Shown: one piece after another, positions 38,015 to 47,069 of the stretch
Layout: every line of letters begins with the position of its first letter
Numbering within the stretch: position 1 is the stretch's first letter
Origin: Propionibacteriaceae bacterium
Lineage (GTDB): Bacteria; Actinomycetota; Actinomycetes; Propionibacteriales; Propionibacteriaceae
Assembly: GCA_030532575.1 (NCBI GenBank)
Contig: JAUNKV010000011.1
Location: 1-64,000 of the forward strand
Reading direction: 5' to 3'
DNA: 64,000 nt
Notes under the pieces: model-generated
What the model was told of the DNA's origin: nothing
Database searches by the model: none
The model's input: only the letters and a program-made list of their open reading frames with translations
Position numbers and translations under genes: made by a program

Positions 38015-39510
38015 ACCCCACGACGCGCCGTCACGACTTTGTGCGGGACGGGGCGGCGTTGGGGTGAGGGTCGGGCGCCCCCCCGGCCACCCGGCTGTCC
38101 TCCCCGGGCCCGCCTCCCCCGGCGGGACGGGGTGGCCTGGACGGTGCCCACCGTCGCGCCGCCCAGGCTGATCCGGTAGGTGCCGTCGGCGCTGATCCCG
38201 GGACCGGAGTAGAGCACCGAGGCGTACTGCTTCGGCGAGGACTGCGTGGCGATGACATTGCCCTGCGCATCCTGGATCGAGACCTCGCCCGTGGTGCTGC
38301 CCGCCAGGGTGGTGAACACGAAGGCCTGGCTGGAGTCCGCAGTGGGGGTCTCCGCCATCCCGGCCGAGCCAAGTGCCCACAGCTCGCCCCCGGTGACCAC
38401 CAGACCCTCCTGCGCATCGATCGCGCCGTTGCCGTCATCGGTCGGCCCCAGGACCACGACGGTGCCCTCGGAGATCGTGGCCGTGCCGTTGGAATCCAGG
38501 CCATCCCCCTGGGCGTCGATGGTCAGCGATCCGTCGGAAACGAACAGGCCATTCGGATCGTCCCCGGAGATGTTGACCCCGTCATCGGAACTGGTCAGCG
38601 AGATCTGGCCACCCGCGATGACGATGGTCTGGGCCTCCATCGCCTCCACCGATTCGGTGACCGTGACGGTGCCACCGGAGACCGCGACGTCGTTGAACCC
38701 CTTGATGCCGTCGTCCCCGGCTGCCACGGTCAGCTCGCCACCCGAGATCAGCACGTAGCCGCGATCCGCGTCGGTCTCGTTGTCGGACTTCACGCCGTCA
38801 CCTGCGGCATCGACGCTCACGCTGCCGCCTTCGATGATGACGTAATCCTTGCCACGGATGCCGTCGTCGACGGCGCTGGCCCGAACGGTCCCACCCGCGA
38901 TCACCAGGCCATCGGCGGAGTTGATGGCGTCGTTGTTGTTGCCGGTCACCGTGAGGGAGCCTGAGCCGGTGATGGTGAGATCGCTGGCCGAGTCGATGGC
39001 CGATGACGGGGCCTCCTCCGAGGAGTCCGCGTAGCTGGCGGCATCGGTCACGACGTTCTCGCTGCCCTCGGCCAGGATCATCGTCACCTCATCCGCTGCG
39101 GTCACCACGAGAGGCGATCCGGTGGTGCTGCTGAGTTCCACCCCGTTCAGGATGAGTTGGACATCGCTGGTCGAGGCGTTCACCGTGATCTGCCCGGTGA
39201 ACGACCCGGTGAGCCGGTAGGTGCCGCCAGCGGTGATGGTGAGCGCTCCGTCCGTCACCTCGACCCCTGGACCGGAGACGGTGGCGGTGCTGCCCGACAG
39301 CGCGACCTCAACCACCTCGGAGGTGTCCCACACGGCGTCCTCGGCGGTGTGGTGGGAGTCCTGGTTTGCGGCGAGCAGGGTGGTCAACTCAGTGCTGGAC
39401 GAGGTGACCTGCTGGTCAGCAGCGGGAGCGCTCAGGTTGGTGTCCTGGCAGCCGACCAGGCCGGCGGTCAGGGCGAGAGCAGCGAGTCCGAGACGAAGTG
39501 TGTTGAACAT
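37786..39510 (-). CDS. Carbohydrate-binding (DUF4353-type) lipoprotein, with suspicious antisense C-terminal tail
   Basis: Lipoprotein with signal peptide and lipobox LVGC (Cys about residue 21), then about 400 residues of parallel beta-helix-like repeats rich in GGTV..SGG..DGI patterns (DDGIKGFND, DDGVNISGDD, GDGLDSNG). It belongs with the VTC and DUF4956 genes downstream of which it is translated; ATG 39510 follows GAAAGGA. After about 38125 the open frame reads Arg-rich sequence antisense to the PhnD-like gene. The other frame instead gives a Gly-rich tail ending at 38031, so a one-base indel in the C/G runs near 38078-38126 is likely. Confidence 0.8.
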   Translation of the reverse strand: MFNTLRLGLAALALTAGLVGCQDTNLSAPAADQQVTSSSTELTTLLAANQDSHHTAEDAVWDTSEVVEVALSGSTATVSGPGVEVTDGALTITAGGTYRLTGSFTGQITVNASTSDVQLILNGVELSSTTGSPLVVTAADEVTMILAEGSENVVTDAASYADSSEEAPSSAIDSASDLTITGSGSLTVTGNNNDAINSADGLVIAGGTVRASAVDDGIRGKDYVIIEGGSVSVDAAGDGVKSDNETDADRGYVLISGGELTVAAGDDGIKGFNDVAVSGGTVTVTESVEAMEAQTIVIAGGQISLTSSDDGVNISGDDPNGLFVSDGSLTIDAQGDGLDSNGTATISEGTVVVLGPTDDGNGAIDAQEGLVVTGGELWALGSAGMAETPTADSSQAFVFTTLAGSTTGEVSIQDAQGNVIATQSSPKQYASVLYSGPGISADGTYRISLGGATVGTVQATPSRRGRRARGGQPGGRGGARPSPQRRPVPHKVVTARRGVQARRRGSSPSWERASMRSIMNSVSSCSSRSQPLGAPSAAIRSSLAPPLARSSSPCHRVSTWSASWGLASRLLRTT

Positions 39511-39521
39511 GGGGGTTCCTT

Positions 39522-40259
39522 TCAGAAGTGACGGTTCAAGGTGCGGTGCCAGCGGTTGCTGGGCAGTTCGGGATGGAACGCAGCCATGCCGACCGCGTAC
39601 TTGGACAGGCGCTGAGGGCGATGCCCGGTCTGCCAGAGGGTCCGGTCCACCACCCCGGGAGAGGAGGGGGACTTCGTCTCGACGATGGTCAGCTCGGGGC
39701 GGTGCAGGACCTGTCCCCCCGAACTCCAGGCCAGATCCTCGTCAAGGGTGATCCGAGTGGTACCATCCGTGCCGAGCAGTGTGGTGCGGCGGTAACTGGT
39801 CTCCAGGCTGGGCCGCAACCACTGTGGTCGGATCCCGTGGATGCCGCCTGCCTCCAGACAGGTGGTGATGAAGTCGAACTGGTTTCGGGACAGGTGACGC
39901 AGATCGTCTCCGTCATGGGGGAGGCGTTGTTTGACGGTGTGCCCTCGGTGGCGGGTCTTCACCTCCAGGAAGACCTCGCCCGATTCCCAGTAGTGTCGAA
40001 GCCTCACCTTGAAGCGGTGGGGGCGGCCATGCGCGGCCAGCAGGTAGGAGTCATGGAACGTGGTGTCGAAGTAGACCGAGCTGTAGTGGAAACTCTGCCT
40101 GCCGTCGATCTCCAGCACCCGGGTACCAGCCGGAAGCAGGGAGAGCAGCGCTCGTGCGGCGGGGTGGGTCAGCGGATACTTGCGATCCACGCGGCTGAGG
40201 AGCTGGGCGGTTTGGTTCAGCTCGGCGAGACTCACCGGGGCCAAGGTTTCGAGGAACAT
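39522..40259 (-). CDS. VTC/polyphosphate-polymerase domain protein
   Basis: 245-aa triphosphate-tunnel-fold protein of the VTC domain family. The tunnel residues are recognisable: RVDRKYPL near residue 26, FKVRLRHYWESG, VFLEVKTRHRG, VKQRLP, LDEDLAW and VETKS near the end. In yeast Vtc4 this fold makes polyphosphate from ATP; whether bacterial members in this cassette do so is unproven. ATG 40259 shares one base with the stop of the DUF4956 gene. The lipoprotein gene follows after eleven bases. Confidence 0.88.
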   Translation of the reverse strand: MFLETLAPVSLAELNQTAQLLSRVDRKYPLTHPAARALLSLLPAGTRVLEIDGRQSFHYSSVYFDTTFHDSYLLAAHGRPHRFKVRLRHYWESGEVFLEVKTRHRGHTVKQRLPHDGDDLRHLSRNQFDFITTCLEAGGIHGIRPQWLRPSLETSYRRTTLLGTDGTTRITLDEDLAWSSGGQVLHRPELTIVETKSPSSPGVVDRTLWQTGHRPQRLSKYAVGMAAFHPELPSNRWHRTLNRHF

Positions 40260-40828
40260 CACAACGCCTCCGTCACGGCAGGGACGGGCAGTTCGCTGCT
40301 GGGGCGGTGGCGGACCTCCACAAGGGTGGAATCGTTCACGAAGTCGACCCGCTGCACCACCACTGCGAGGATGCGGCCACCCAGCCGGTGCGCCAGTTCG
40401 TAGTGCAGCTCCTGGTCGTCGGTGATGGCGCGGTCGAGGTGGACGATCTCACGTCGTGTCGTGCTGCGGAATCGTGGCTGATCCGCCACCGCCAGCACCA
40501 CGACGATGAGCGCCATGAGGGCGTATCCGATGACCGAGCCCGCCATCCCGCCGAGCAGCCCGAGCGCCAGGGCACTGAAGTAGTAGGCCACCTCGTGCTG
40601 GGCGAGCTCGTCGGAGCGCAACCGGATGATGGACAGCACCCCGAACAGGCCGAGGCCGAGTCCGGCCGCTGCCGCGCTGTTCGACAGCACGGTGGCCACG
40701 GCCATGACGCCGATGTTGATGCCGAGGCAGGCCACCGCCAGGTCGCGCCGGTGATGGCGCGGCAGGTAGACGGCGAGGATGAGGACCAGGATCGCGACGA
40801 GGTTCGCGAGGAGGGGCAGGAATTCCAT
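40259..40828 (-). CDS. DUF4956 membrane protein
   Basis: 189 aa with about four N-terminal helices (LLANLVAILVLILAVYL, LGINIGVMAVATVL, LGLGLFGVLSII, LGLLGGMAGSVIGYALMALIVVVL) and a cytosolic C-terminal part. The motif FGVLSIIRLRSDELAQHEVAYYF is the DUF4956 hallmark. ATG 40828. First gene of the leftward three-gene cassette with the VTC protein and binding lipoprotein; likely the membrane base of the system. Confidence 0.88.
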   Translation of the reverse strand: MEFLPLLANLVAILVLILAVYLPRHHRRDLAVACLGINIGVMAVATVLSNSAAAAGLGLGLFGVLSIIRLRSDELAQHEVAYYFSALALGLLGGMAGSVIGYALMALIVVVLAVADQPRFRSTTRREIVHLDRAITDDQELHYELAHRLGGRILAVVVQRVDFVNDSTLVEVRHRPSSELPVPAVTEAL

Positions 40829-40937
40829 GGCCGGACTTTCGGTGATCTGTCGAGGGCGTCTCCCTCGGTTCGATCACCATTTCGCCAGCCCACCTTGTGC
40901 GTTTGCTGTGAGGGCCGGATGCCTCAGGTGTGAGTCA

Positions 40938-41822
40938 TCACAGCTTGCGTTCCGGGGTCGGGCTGCCCGGGCCGGATTCCTCGCCGGAGGGTTCCAGCAT
41001 CGACGGCGTGTCCGAACGCGACGGCTCACCCTCGTCGGGTCCGCTGCTCTGGTCGGGGCTGGCCGGGGTGCTCTCGGGGGAGCCGGACTGGCCGTCGGAG
41101 GGATCACCGGACGGGCTGCCGGAGCCGCCGCCGGAACCCTCGGCCGAGGAGGGAATCGGGGGTGGGGGAGAGACCTTGGGCTGGTTCTGGAACACCAGGA
41201 TCGCCAGCAGGATCGCCACCGCCGTCAACAGCAGCATCAGCAGGAAACTGATGAGGATGGAGATCCACCCGGCCCGGTCCTGGCGGCCCGGCCACGGCAG
41301 CGGCCACAGTCGCGAGGTCCCACCTGCGGTGTTGCCCCACCAGTGGAGCAGGAAGTCAGGCCCCTTCGGGGAGCCGAGCTGCGGGGTGTGGACCAGATCG
41401 ACGGCGGCCAGCACACGCCCGGCCTCCGCCACCGCTCCCAGTGAACCATCGAAGGCGAGCGCCACCCACGGGGCCAGCGGGGCATGGGAGGCGACGATCG
41501 GATCGTCGTTCTCGTCCCGGAACCGAACGGCCATGCGCCCCTCGTCCTGGCCCTGACCGCCACGAGCCACCACCGTGTCGATGTGCATCGCGTTCACCTC
41601 GCCGGAGAACCGGGCGCGAGCCGCCGGGTCCTCGGCCGCGCCGTCGTTCAGCAGGATCAGCATCACGGCGTCGGAATGGTCCGCATGGGCGCAGTAGGCC
41701 ACGCCAGCAGGGGAGGCGTGCAGCCTGGAGTCCAGCCAGAAATCGCCCACCTTCACAGGGTCGTGGTCCTGCAGCGGATGGTGCTCGGCCAGCACCTGGC
41801 GCAGATCGGGAGAGTCAGTCAT
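40938..41822 (-). CDS. Single-pass membrane protein with pseudokinase-like N-lobe
   Basis: 294 aa. Residues about 25-75 (VGDFWLDSRLH...GVAYCAHADHS, then ARARFSGEVNAM) imitate the N-lobe of Ser/Thr kinases (glycine-loop region, ARF..EV helix), and APLAPWVALAFDGSL imitates the hinge, but the catalytic HRD and DFG motifs are missing. One helix at about 192-214 is followed by an external Ser/Pro/Gly/Glu-rich tail of about 75 residues. Divergent from the moxR operon across 112 bases, so it may regulate or scaffold that complex. The kinase likeness is my reading, not a database match. Confidence 0.65.
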   Translation of the reverse strand: MTDSPDLRQVLAEHHPLQDHDPVKVGDFWLDSRLHASPAGVAYCAHADHSDAVMLILLNDGAAEDPAARARFSGEVNAMHIDTVVARGGQGQDEGRMAVRFRDENDDPIVASHAPLAPWVALAFDGSLGAVAEAGRVLAAVDLVHTPQLGSPKGPDFLLHWWGNTAGGTSRLWPLPWPGRQDRAGWISILISFLLMLLLTAVAILLAILVFQNQPKVSPPPPIPSSAEGSGGGSGSPSGDPSDGQSGSPESTPASPDQSSGPDEGEPSRSDTPSMLEPSGEESGPGSPTPERKL

Positions 41823-41934
41823 CAGGCACTATGACACCACATCCGGCGGGCAACCGGGGCCTCGGGAGGACTTCGGAGAGAAATGCACGCCCGGAGCGGT
41901 ATCGTGGAGGGCGATCGTGACAAGGAGCCATTGA
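41823..41934 (+). promoter_or_regulatory. Divergent promoter region of the moxR operon
   Basis: A -10-like TATCGT near 41900 and an AAGGAG ribosome binding site at about 41922-41927 precede the GTG at 41935. No regulator site recognised. Confidence 0.3.
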
Positions 41935-43011
41935 GTGAACACTCCCAACGTGCAGCCCGGGCTGCCCACCACCGTCGCTGATGCCACCCATCTGCTCGGC
42001 ACCGCCATCAGCCAGGTGCAGCGAGTCATCGTCGGTCAGGAACACATGGTCCAACAGCTGATGGTGGCCCTGCTCGCCAAGGGGCACTGCCTGCTGGAGG
42101 GCGTTCCGGGAGTCGCCAAGACGCTGGCGGTGCGTTCCTTCGCCACCGTCGTGGGCGGGGACTTCGCCCGGGTCCAGTTCACTCCCGACCTGGTGCCCTC
42201 CGACATCGTGGGCACCCGCATCTACTCGGCGACGGCGGAGAGCTTCGAGATCGAGCTCGGCCCCGTCTTCGTCAACTTCGTGCTGGCTGACGAGATCAAC
42301 CGCGCGCCTGCGAAGGTCCAGTCGGCGATGCTGGAGTTGATGGCGGAGAAGCAGGTCTCCATCGGCGGCCGGACCTACCCGGCCCCCAACCCCTTCATCG
42401 TCATCGCAACCCAGAACCCCGTGGAGTCCGAGGGTGTCTACCCGCTGCCCGAGGCGCAGCGCGACCGCTTCCTGGTCAAGGTGGACGTGCCCTACCCGAA
42501 GGGCAACGAGGAGTTCGAGATCCTGCGCCGGATGAGCGTCAAACCGCCGACGGCGGAGCGGGTGCTGAACCCGGAACTGGTGCGGCACCTGCAGGAGATG
42601 GCATCGAAGGTGTTCGTGCACAACCTCGTCAGCGAGTACATCGTCCGGCTGGTCCTGGCGACCCGCACCCCCGCGGAGTTCGGGATGCCGGACCTGGAGC
42701 CGGTGATCCAGATCGGCTGCTCGCCGCGGGCCACCCTCGGTCTCGTGGCGGCGGCCCGGGCACTGGCCCTGATCCACGGCCGTGACTACGTGCTGCCCAC
42801 CGACGTGCAGGCCGTCGCTCGTGACGTGATGGCCCACCGGATCGTGCTCGGCTTCGACGCCGTGGCGGACAACGTGAACACCGCTGAGGTCGTGGACCGG
42901 ATCCTCGCGATGGTTCCAGCCCCCACCCCGGTGTGGAACGACCAGTCCCGCCAGCAGCGCCACCAGCAGCACGGCTTCCAGCCAGTGGCGCCACATCCCG
43001 GGCAGGGCTGA
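41935..43011 (+). CDS. MoxR-family AAA+ ATPase
   Basis: 358 aa. Walker A in LLEGVPGVAKTLAVR near residue 58, Walker B VNFVLADEINRAPAKVQ, sensor 1 in IATQNP and the PLPEAQRDRFL arginine-finger region are intact. MoxR ATPases act as chaperones inserting cofactors or assembling partner complexes, often with VWA proteins encoded next to them, as here. GTG 41935 follows AAGGAG. Heads the operon moxR-DUF58-VWA-VWA. Confidence 0.93.
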   Translation: MNTPNVQPGLPTTVADATHLLGTAISQVQRVIVGQEHMVQQLMVALLAKGHCLLEGVPGVAKTLAVRSFATVVGGDFARVQFTPDLVPSDIVGTRIYSATAESFEIELGPVFVNFVLADEINRAPAKVQSAMLELMAEKQVSIGGRTYPAPNPFIVIATQNPVESEGVYPLPEAQRDRFLVKVDVPYPKGNEEFEILRRMSVKPPTAERVLNPELVRHLQEMASKVFVHNLVSEYIVRLVLATRTPAEFGMPDLEPVIQIGCSPRATLGLVAAARALALIHGRDYVLPTDVQAVARDVMAHRIVLGFDAVADNVNTAEVVDRILAMVPAPTPVWNDQSRQQRHQQHGFQPVAPHPGQG

Positions 43012-43017
43012 GCCACC

Positions 43018-44073
43018 TTGGCGATCCCGGCCTTCCAACCCGCTGCCCCGCCCCGACACGACGTCGGTGCGGCCACGACGGTGCTCCGGGCACCCTCAGG
43101 TCCCACCATCCCGCTGTCGAAGCTGGCCCCGGAGGCGGCTCTCAGACGGCTCGAGCTCACCGTGGTGCGGCGCCTGGAGGGGTTCCTCCACGGTGACCAC
43201 ATGGGTCTGCTTCCCGGCCCCGGCTCGGACACCAACGACGCCAGACCCTACCAACCCGGCCAGGACGACGTCCGCAAGATCGACTGGGCCGTGACGGCCC
43301 GTACCACCGTCCCGCACGTGCGCGACACCATTGCTGACCGCGAGTTGGAGGTCTGGGCGCTGCTGGATGTCACCCCGTCGATGAACTGGGGCACCGAGGG
43401 GATCACCAAGCGGGACCTCGGAATCGCTGCGATTGCGACCATCGGTTTCCTCAGCCAGCGGATGGGCGACCGGTTCGGCGGGATGCTCATGCTGCCGGAT
43501 CGGGTCAAGCGACTTCCGGCCCGCTCCGGGCGGACCGCCCTGTACGGGCTGCTGCGGCAGATGCTGACCGAACCCATCGTGCCGGACCAGGCCCCCGGTG
43601 AGCTGGACCTGGCCGCCGGGATTGAGCAGTTGGCCCGCAGCCAGCGGCGACGTGGCATGAGGGTGATCGTCTCGGACTTCCTCACCGCGGGGGAGGCCGA
43701 ACTCGACCCGGAAAAGCCGCCGTCCTGGGAGCGGGCCATCCGTCGTCTGGCGGTGAAGAACCAGGTGCTCTGCGTCGAGGTGCTGGACCGTCACGAGCTG
43801 GAGTTCCCGGACGTCGGGGAGATGCTGATCCGGGACCCCGAGACAAAGTTCCTGCGCTACGTCAACACATCCGACCCGGTGGCCAGAAAGCGGATGGATG
43901 AGGCCTCACGCGCCCAACGGGAGCGGGTGCGCGTCGCGCTGCGGCGGGCCGGGGCAGGCCACATCCAGCTGCGCACGGACCGGGACTGGGTGGCCGACAT
44001 CGCCCGCTTCGTGCTGAACTACCGCCGCGTGGCGAGTGCCCTGCACACACCGCCCCAGGGGGTGAGCCGATGA
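43018..44073 (+). CDS. DUF58 domain protein
   Basis: 351 aa with the DUF58 core LPGPGSDTNDARPYQPGQDDVRKIDWAVTART and a von Willebrand-like metal site DVTPSM. Probably membrane-associated through partners; no helix of its own. TTG 43018 is the only start near the moxR stop and has no convincing ribosome binding site, so its exact start is uncertain. Its stop overlaps the next ATG by four bases. Confidence 0.88.
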   Translation: MAIPAFQPAAPPRHDVGAATTVLRAPSGPTIPLSKLAPEAALRRLELTVVRRLEGFLHGDHMGLLPGPGSDTNDARPYQPGQDDVRKIDWAVTARTTVPHVRDTIADRELEVWALLDVTPSMNWGTEGITKRDLGIAAIATIGFLSQRMGDRFGGMLMLPDRVKRLPARSGRTALYGLLRQMLTEPIVPDQAPGELDLAAGIEQLARSQRRRGMRVIVSDFLTAGEAELDPEKPPSWERAIRRLAVKNQVLCVEVLDRHELEFPDVGEMLIRDPETKFLRYVNTSDPVARKRMDEASRAQRERVRVALRRAGAGHIQLRTDRDWVADIARFVLNYRRVASALHTPPQGVSR

Positions 44074-45029
44074 ACTGGATCGAGTTCAAGACCCCGGAAC
44101 GGTTGTGGGTCCTGCTGGTGCTGCCCGCCCTCATCATCGTCTACCTGGTGCTGATGAGGCTCAAGGGACGCACCTCGATGCGTTTCACCAACACCGGGGT
44201 GCTCGGACGGGTGATCGGCTCGCAGCGGCGCTGGACCCGCCACATGGCGGTGGCGATGTCGCTGTGCTCGCTGGTGGCCCTGGGTCTGGCCTGGGCGCAG
44301 CCACTCGGCATCGAGAAGGTGCCGAGGGAGCGGGCCACCGTCGTGATCGTGGTGGACACCTCGCTGTCGATGGAGGCCACCGATGTTGAGCCGAACCGGT
44401 TGGAGGCCGCGAAGACGGCTGCCCAGAACTTCGTCGCCGGTCTGCCTCCCACCTACAACGTCGCCCTGGTCGCCCTGGACGGAACGCCCTCCATCGTGGT
44501 TCCCGCCACCACGGATCGCGGCCCGCTGGAGCGAGTGCTGCAGGGTCTGCAGCTGGGGGAGGGGACGGCCATCGGGGACGCGCTGATCGCCTCCCTGGAT
44601 GCGATCAAGGCGGCCCCGCCCGCCGAGGGGGAGGAGCCGCCGCCCGCGATGATCGTGATGCTCAGCGACGGTGGCAACACCGATGGCACTGACCCCGCCA
44701 CGGCCACCGAGCAGGTCAAGCAGGCTGAGGTTCCGGTCCACACCATCGCCTACGGCACGGAGAACGGCTACGTCGATCTCGACGGCAAACGTCACAACGT
44801 GGCCCCGGACAAGGAGGCCCTGCGGACGATCTCCGAGGCCACCGAGGGGGAGGCGGTGACCGCTGACAGCGTGGACGGACTCAAGGACGCCTACAAGAAG
44901 CTCGGCTCGGCCGTGGGCCTGGAGGAGGTGAAGAAGCCCGTGACGGCGCAGTACGCGCTCGGTGCACTGGGTTTCGCCATCGTCGCCGCGCTCGGGGCAG
45001 TGATGATGGCAGCGAGGTGGCCGCGATGA
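44070..45029 (+). CDS. VWA domain membrane protein (BatA-like), copy 1
   Basis: 319 aa. Two N-terminal helices (about residues 8-27 and 57-76), a VWA domain with MIDAS motif DTSLSM near residue 98, and a C-terminal helix before ARWPR. The external or cytosolic face of the VWA domain cannot be told. Closely related to the following gene, so they arose by duplication. ATG 44070 and stop 45029 both overlap neighbours, showing a coupled operon. Confidence 0.92.
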   Translation: MNWIEFKTPERLWVLLVLPALIIVYLVLMRLKGRTSMRFTNTGVLGRVIGSQRRWTRHMAVAMSLCSLVALGLAWAQPLGIEKVPRERATVVIVVDTSLSMEATDVEPNRLEAAKTAAQNFVAGLPPTYNVALVALDGTPSIVVPATTDRGPLERVLQGLQLGEGTAIGDALIASLDAIKAAPPAEGEEPPPAMIVMLSDGGNTDGTDPATATEQVKQAEVPVHTIAYGTENGYVDLDGKRHNVAPDKEALRTISEATEGEAVTADSVDGLKDAYKKLGSAVGLEEVKKPVTAQYALGALGFAIVAALGAVMMAARWPR

Positions 45030-45988
45030 CCGCGATCCCGTTGGCCCTGGAGTTCATGCGCCCGGCCCGGCTCTGGGCGCTGGTGATCGTGGCGGCAGTC
45101 GCTGGGCTCTACGTGCTGCTGATGAGCCGCCAGCCCCGGCCGGGCCGCCGCAGCCGAATCCACCTGGTGATCCCGAAGGATGCTCCGTGGAAGCGTCACG
45201 GCGCGGTGCTGCTGGCGCTGCTCAGCCTGGCCTCCCTCGTGCTGGCCTGGGCGATGCCGACGGACTTCGGGAAGCAACCGAGGGACCGGGCGACGGTGGT
45301 GGTGACCATCGACGTGTCCTGGTCGATGGAGGCTGAGGACGTCAAACCGAACCGGTTGGAGGCCGCGAAGGAGTCTGCGAAGGAGTTCGTGCTCAGTCTG
45401 CCGGAGCGGTTCAACGTGTCCCTGGTCACCTTTGCCGGGACGGCGAACATCGCGGTCCCGCCGACCGTTGACCGGGGCGCGCTCACCCGCGCCATCGATG
45501 GCCTGACGATGGCGCCGTCGACGGCGACGGGGGAGGCCATCTACACCAGCCTGGATGCCCTGCAGCTGGTGCCGCCGAACCCGAACGACCCTGAGGACGT
45601 GGCCCCGGCGGCCATCGTGCTGCTCTCCGACGGGGCCAGCAACATCGGGCGGTCCTCCTCCGAAGCGGCGAAGGTGTCCCGCGAGATGGGGGTGCCGATC
45701 TACACCATCGCCTACGGCACCCAGGATGGTTACGTGATCTCCAACGGCCAGCGGCAGCGGGTGGCGGTCAACCATCACGAGTTGTACGTGATCGCTGACA
45801 ACTCGGGTGGCAAGAAGTTCTCCGCCGAGTCCGCTGGGCAGCTCGGTGAGGTCTACGACGCGATCTCCACCGACATCGGCTATGAGCGGGTCCCCATGGA
45901 GGTCACGGAGCGCTACGCGGGCTACAGTCTGATCTTTGCCATCCTCGCAGCGCTCGGGGTGATCTCCTTGGGGGCCCGCTGGCCGTGA
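45026..45988 (+). CDS. VWA domain membrane protein (BatB-like), copy 2
   Basis: 320 aa, same architecture as the preceding gene: helices at about residues 10-30 and 56-76, MIDAS DVSWSM, the shared VKPNRLEAAKE and TIAYGTQDGY blocks, and a C-terminal helix ending GARWP. ATG 45026 overlaps the previous stop (ATGA); a GTG three codons earlier is less likely. Probably forms a hetero-complex with copy 1 assembled by MoxR. Confidence 0.92.
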   Translation: MTAIPLALEFMRPARLWALVIVAAVAGLYVLLMSRQPRPGRRSRIHLVIPKDAPWKRHGAVLLALLSLASLVLAWAMPTDFGKQPRDRATVVVTIDVSWSMEAEDVKPNRLEAAKESAKEFVLSLPERFNVSLVTFAGTANIAVPPTVDRGALTRAIDGLTMAPSTATGEAIYTSLDALQLVPPNPNDPEDVAPAAIVLLSDGASNIGRSSSEAAKVSREMGVPIYTIAYGTQDGYVISNGQRQRVAVNHHELYVIADNSGGKKFSAESAGQLGEVYDAISTDIGYERVPMEVTERYAGYSLIFAILAALGVISLGARWP

Positions 45989-46001
45989 CCGTGGTCCGGG
46001 A

Positions 46002-47024
46002 TCAGCGCCAGCCGAGTCCCGGTGCGACCTGCTTCACCACCGTCTGCAGCAGGTGGGCGTTGTAGTCCACTCCCAGCTGGTTCGGGATCGTCAGCAGCAC
46101 GGTGTCAGCAGCGGCGATGGCCTCGTCCTCGGCGAGCTGGCGCACCAGGACATCGGGCTCAGCGGCGTAGGTGCGGCCGAAGACGGCCCGCAGCCCCGGC
46201 TCGATGTAGCCGACGTGGTCGCTGCTGCCTCCCTCGTCGCCGAAGAGCCTCCGGTCCAGATCGGTGGTGATCGGCATGATCGACCTGCTCACCGAGACCC
46301 GGGGTTCCCAGTCGTGCCCCGCGTCCCGCCAGGCCTGGCGGAACAGCTCGATCTGCTTGCGCTGCTGGACGTGCAGCGGCTCACCGGACTCGTCGGCCTT
46401 CAGCGTGGAGCTCATCAGGTTCATGCCCCGCTCGGCGGCCCAGACGGCTGTGGCATCCGAGGCGGCGCCCCACCAGATGCGTCGCCGCAGCCCTTCGGAG
46501 TGTGGTTCGATGCGCAGCAGACCCGGTGGGTTGGGGAACATCGGCCGCGGGTTCGGGGCGGCGAAGCCCTCGCCCCGCAGCACCTCCAGAAACTCCTCGG
46601 CCCGACGGCGCGCCATGTCGGCCTCGGTCTCGCCGTCGGCGGGGGAGTAGCCGAAGTGACGCCACCCGTCGATCACCTGCTCCGGGGATCCCCGGCTGAT
46701 GCCGAGCTGCAGCCTGCCGCCCGAGATCAGGTCGGCGGCTCCGGCGTCCTCGGCCATGTACATGGGGTTCTCGTAGCGCATGTCGATGACCCCGGTGCCG
46801 ATCTCGATCCGCGAGGTCCTGGCCCCGATGGCGGCCAGCAACGGGAAGGGGGAACCCAGCTGGCGTGCGAAGTGGTGCACCCGGAAGTAGGCGCCGTCGA
46901 TGCCGATCTCCTCGGCGGCCTCGGCCAACTCGATGGACTGCAGCAGTGTGTCGGCCCCGGTCCGTACCGCGGAGTGCGGGGAGTTGGTCCAGTGGCCGAA
47001 GTTCAGGAAGCCAATCTTCTTCAT
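46002..47024 (-). CDS. LLM-class flavin-dependent oxidoreductase
   Basis: 340 aa, luciferase-like monooxygenase fold starting MKKIGFLNFGHW, with the family segments GSPFPLLAAIGARTSRIEIGTGVI and GISRGSPEQVI. Uses FMN or F420; which one cannot be decided by eye, and the substrate is unknown. ATG 47024 is chosen; TTG 47033 is also open. Upstream is a short AT-rich island (47030-47060) likely holding its promoter, since the S9 peptidase gene before it ends 45 bases away. Confidence 0.92.
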   Translation of the reverse strand: MKKIGFLNFGHWTNSPHSAVRTGADTLLQSIELAEAAEEIGIDGAYFRVHHFARQLGSPFPLLAAIGARTSRIEIGTGVIDMRYENPMYMAEDAGAADLISGGRLQLGISRGSPEQVIDGWRHFGYSPADGETEADMARRRAEEFLEVLRGEGFAAPNPRPMFPNPPGLLRIEPHSEGLRRRIWWGAASDATAVWAAERGMNLMSSTLKADESGEPLHVQQRKQIELFRQAWRDAGHDWEPRVSVSRSIMPITTDLDRRLFGDEGGSSDHVGYIEPGLRAVFGRTYAAEPDVLVRQLAEDEAIAAADTVLLTIPNQLGVDYNAHLLQTVVKQVAPGLGWR

Positions 47025-47069
47025 GCCAGACAAAACAAATTGAAGATTAAATTTATTCCTGGGTCTCGC

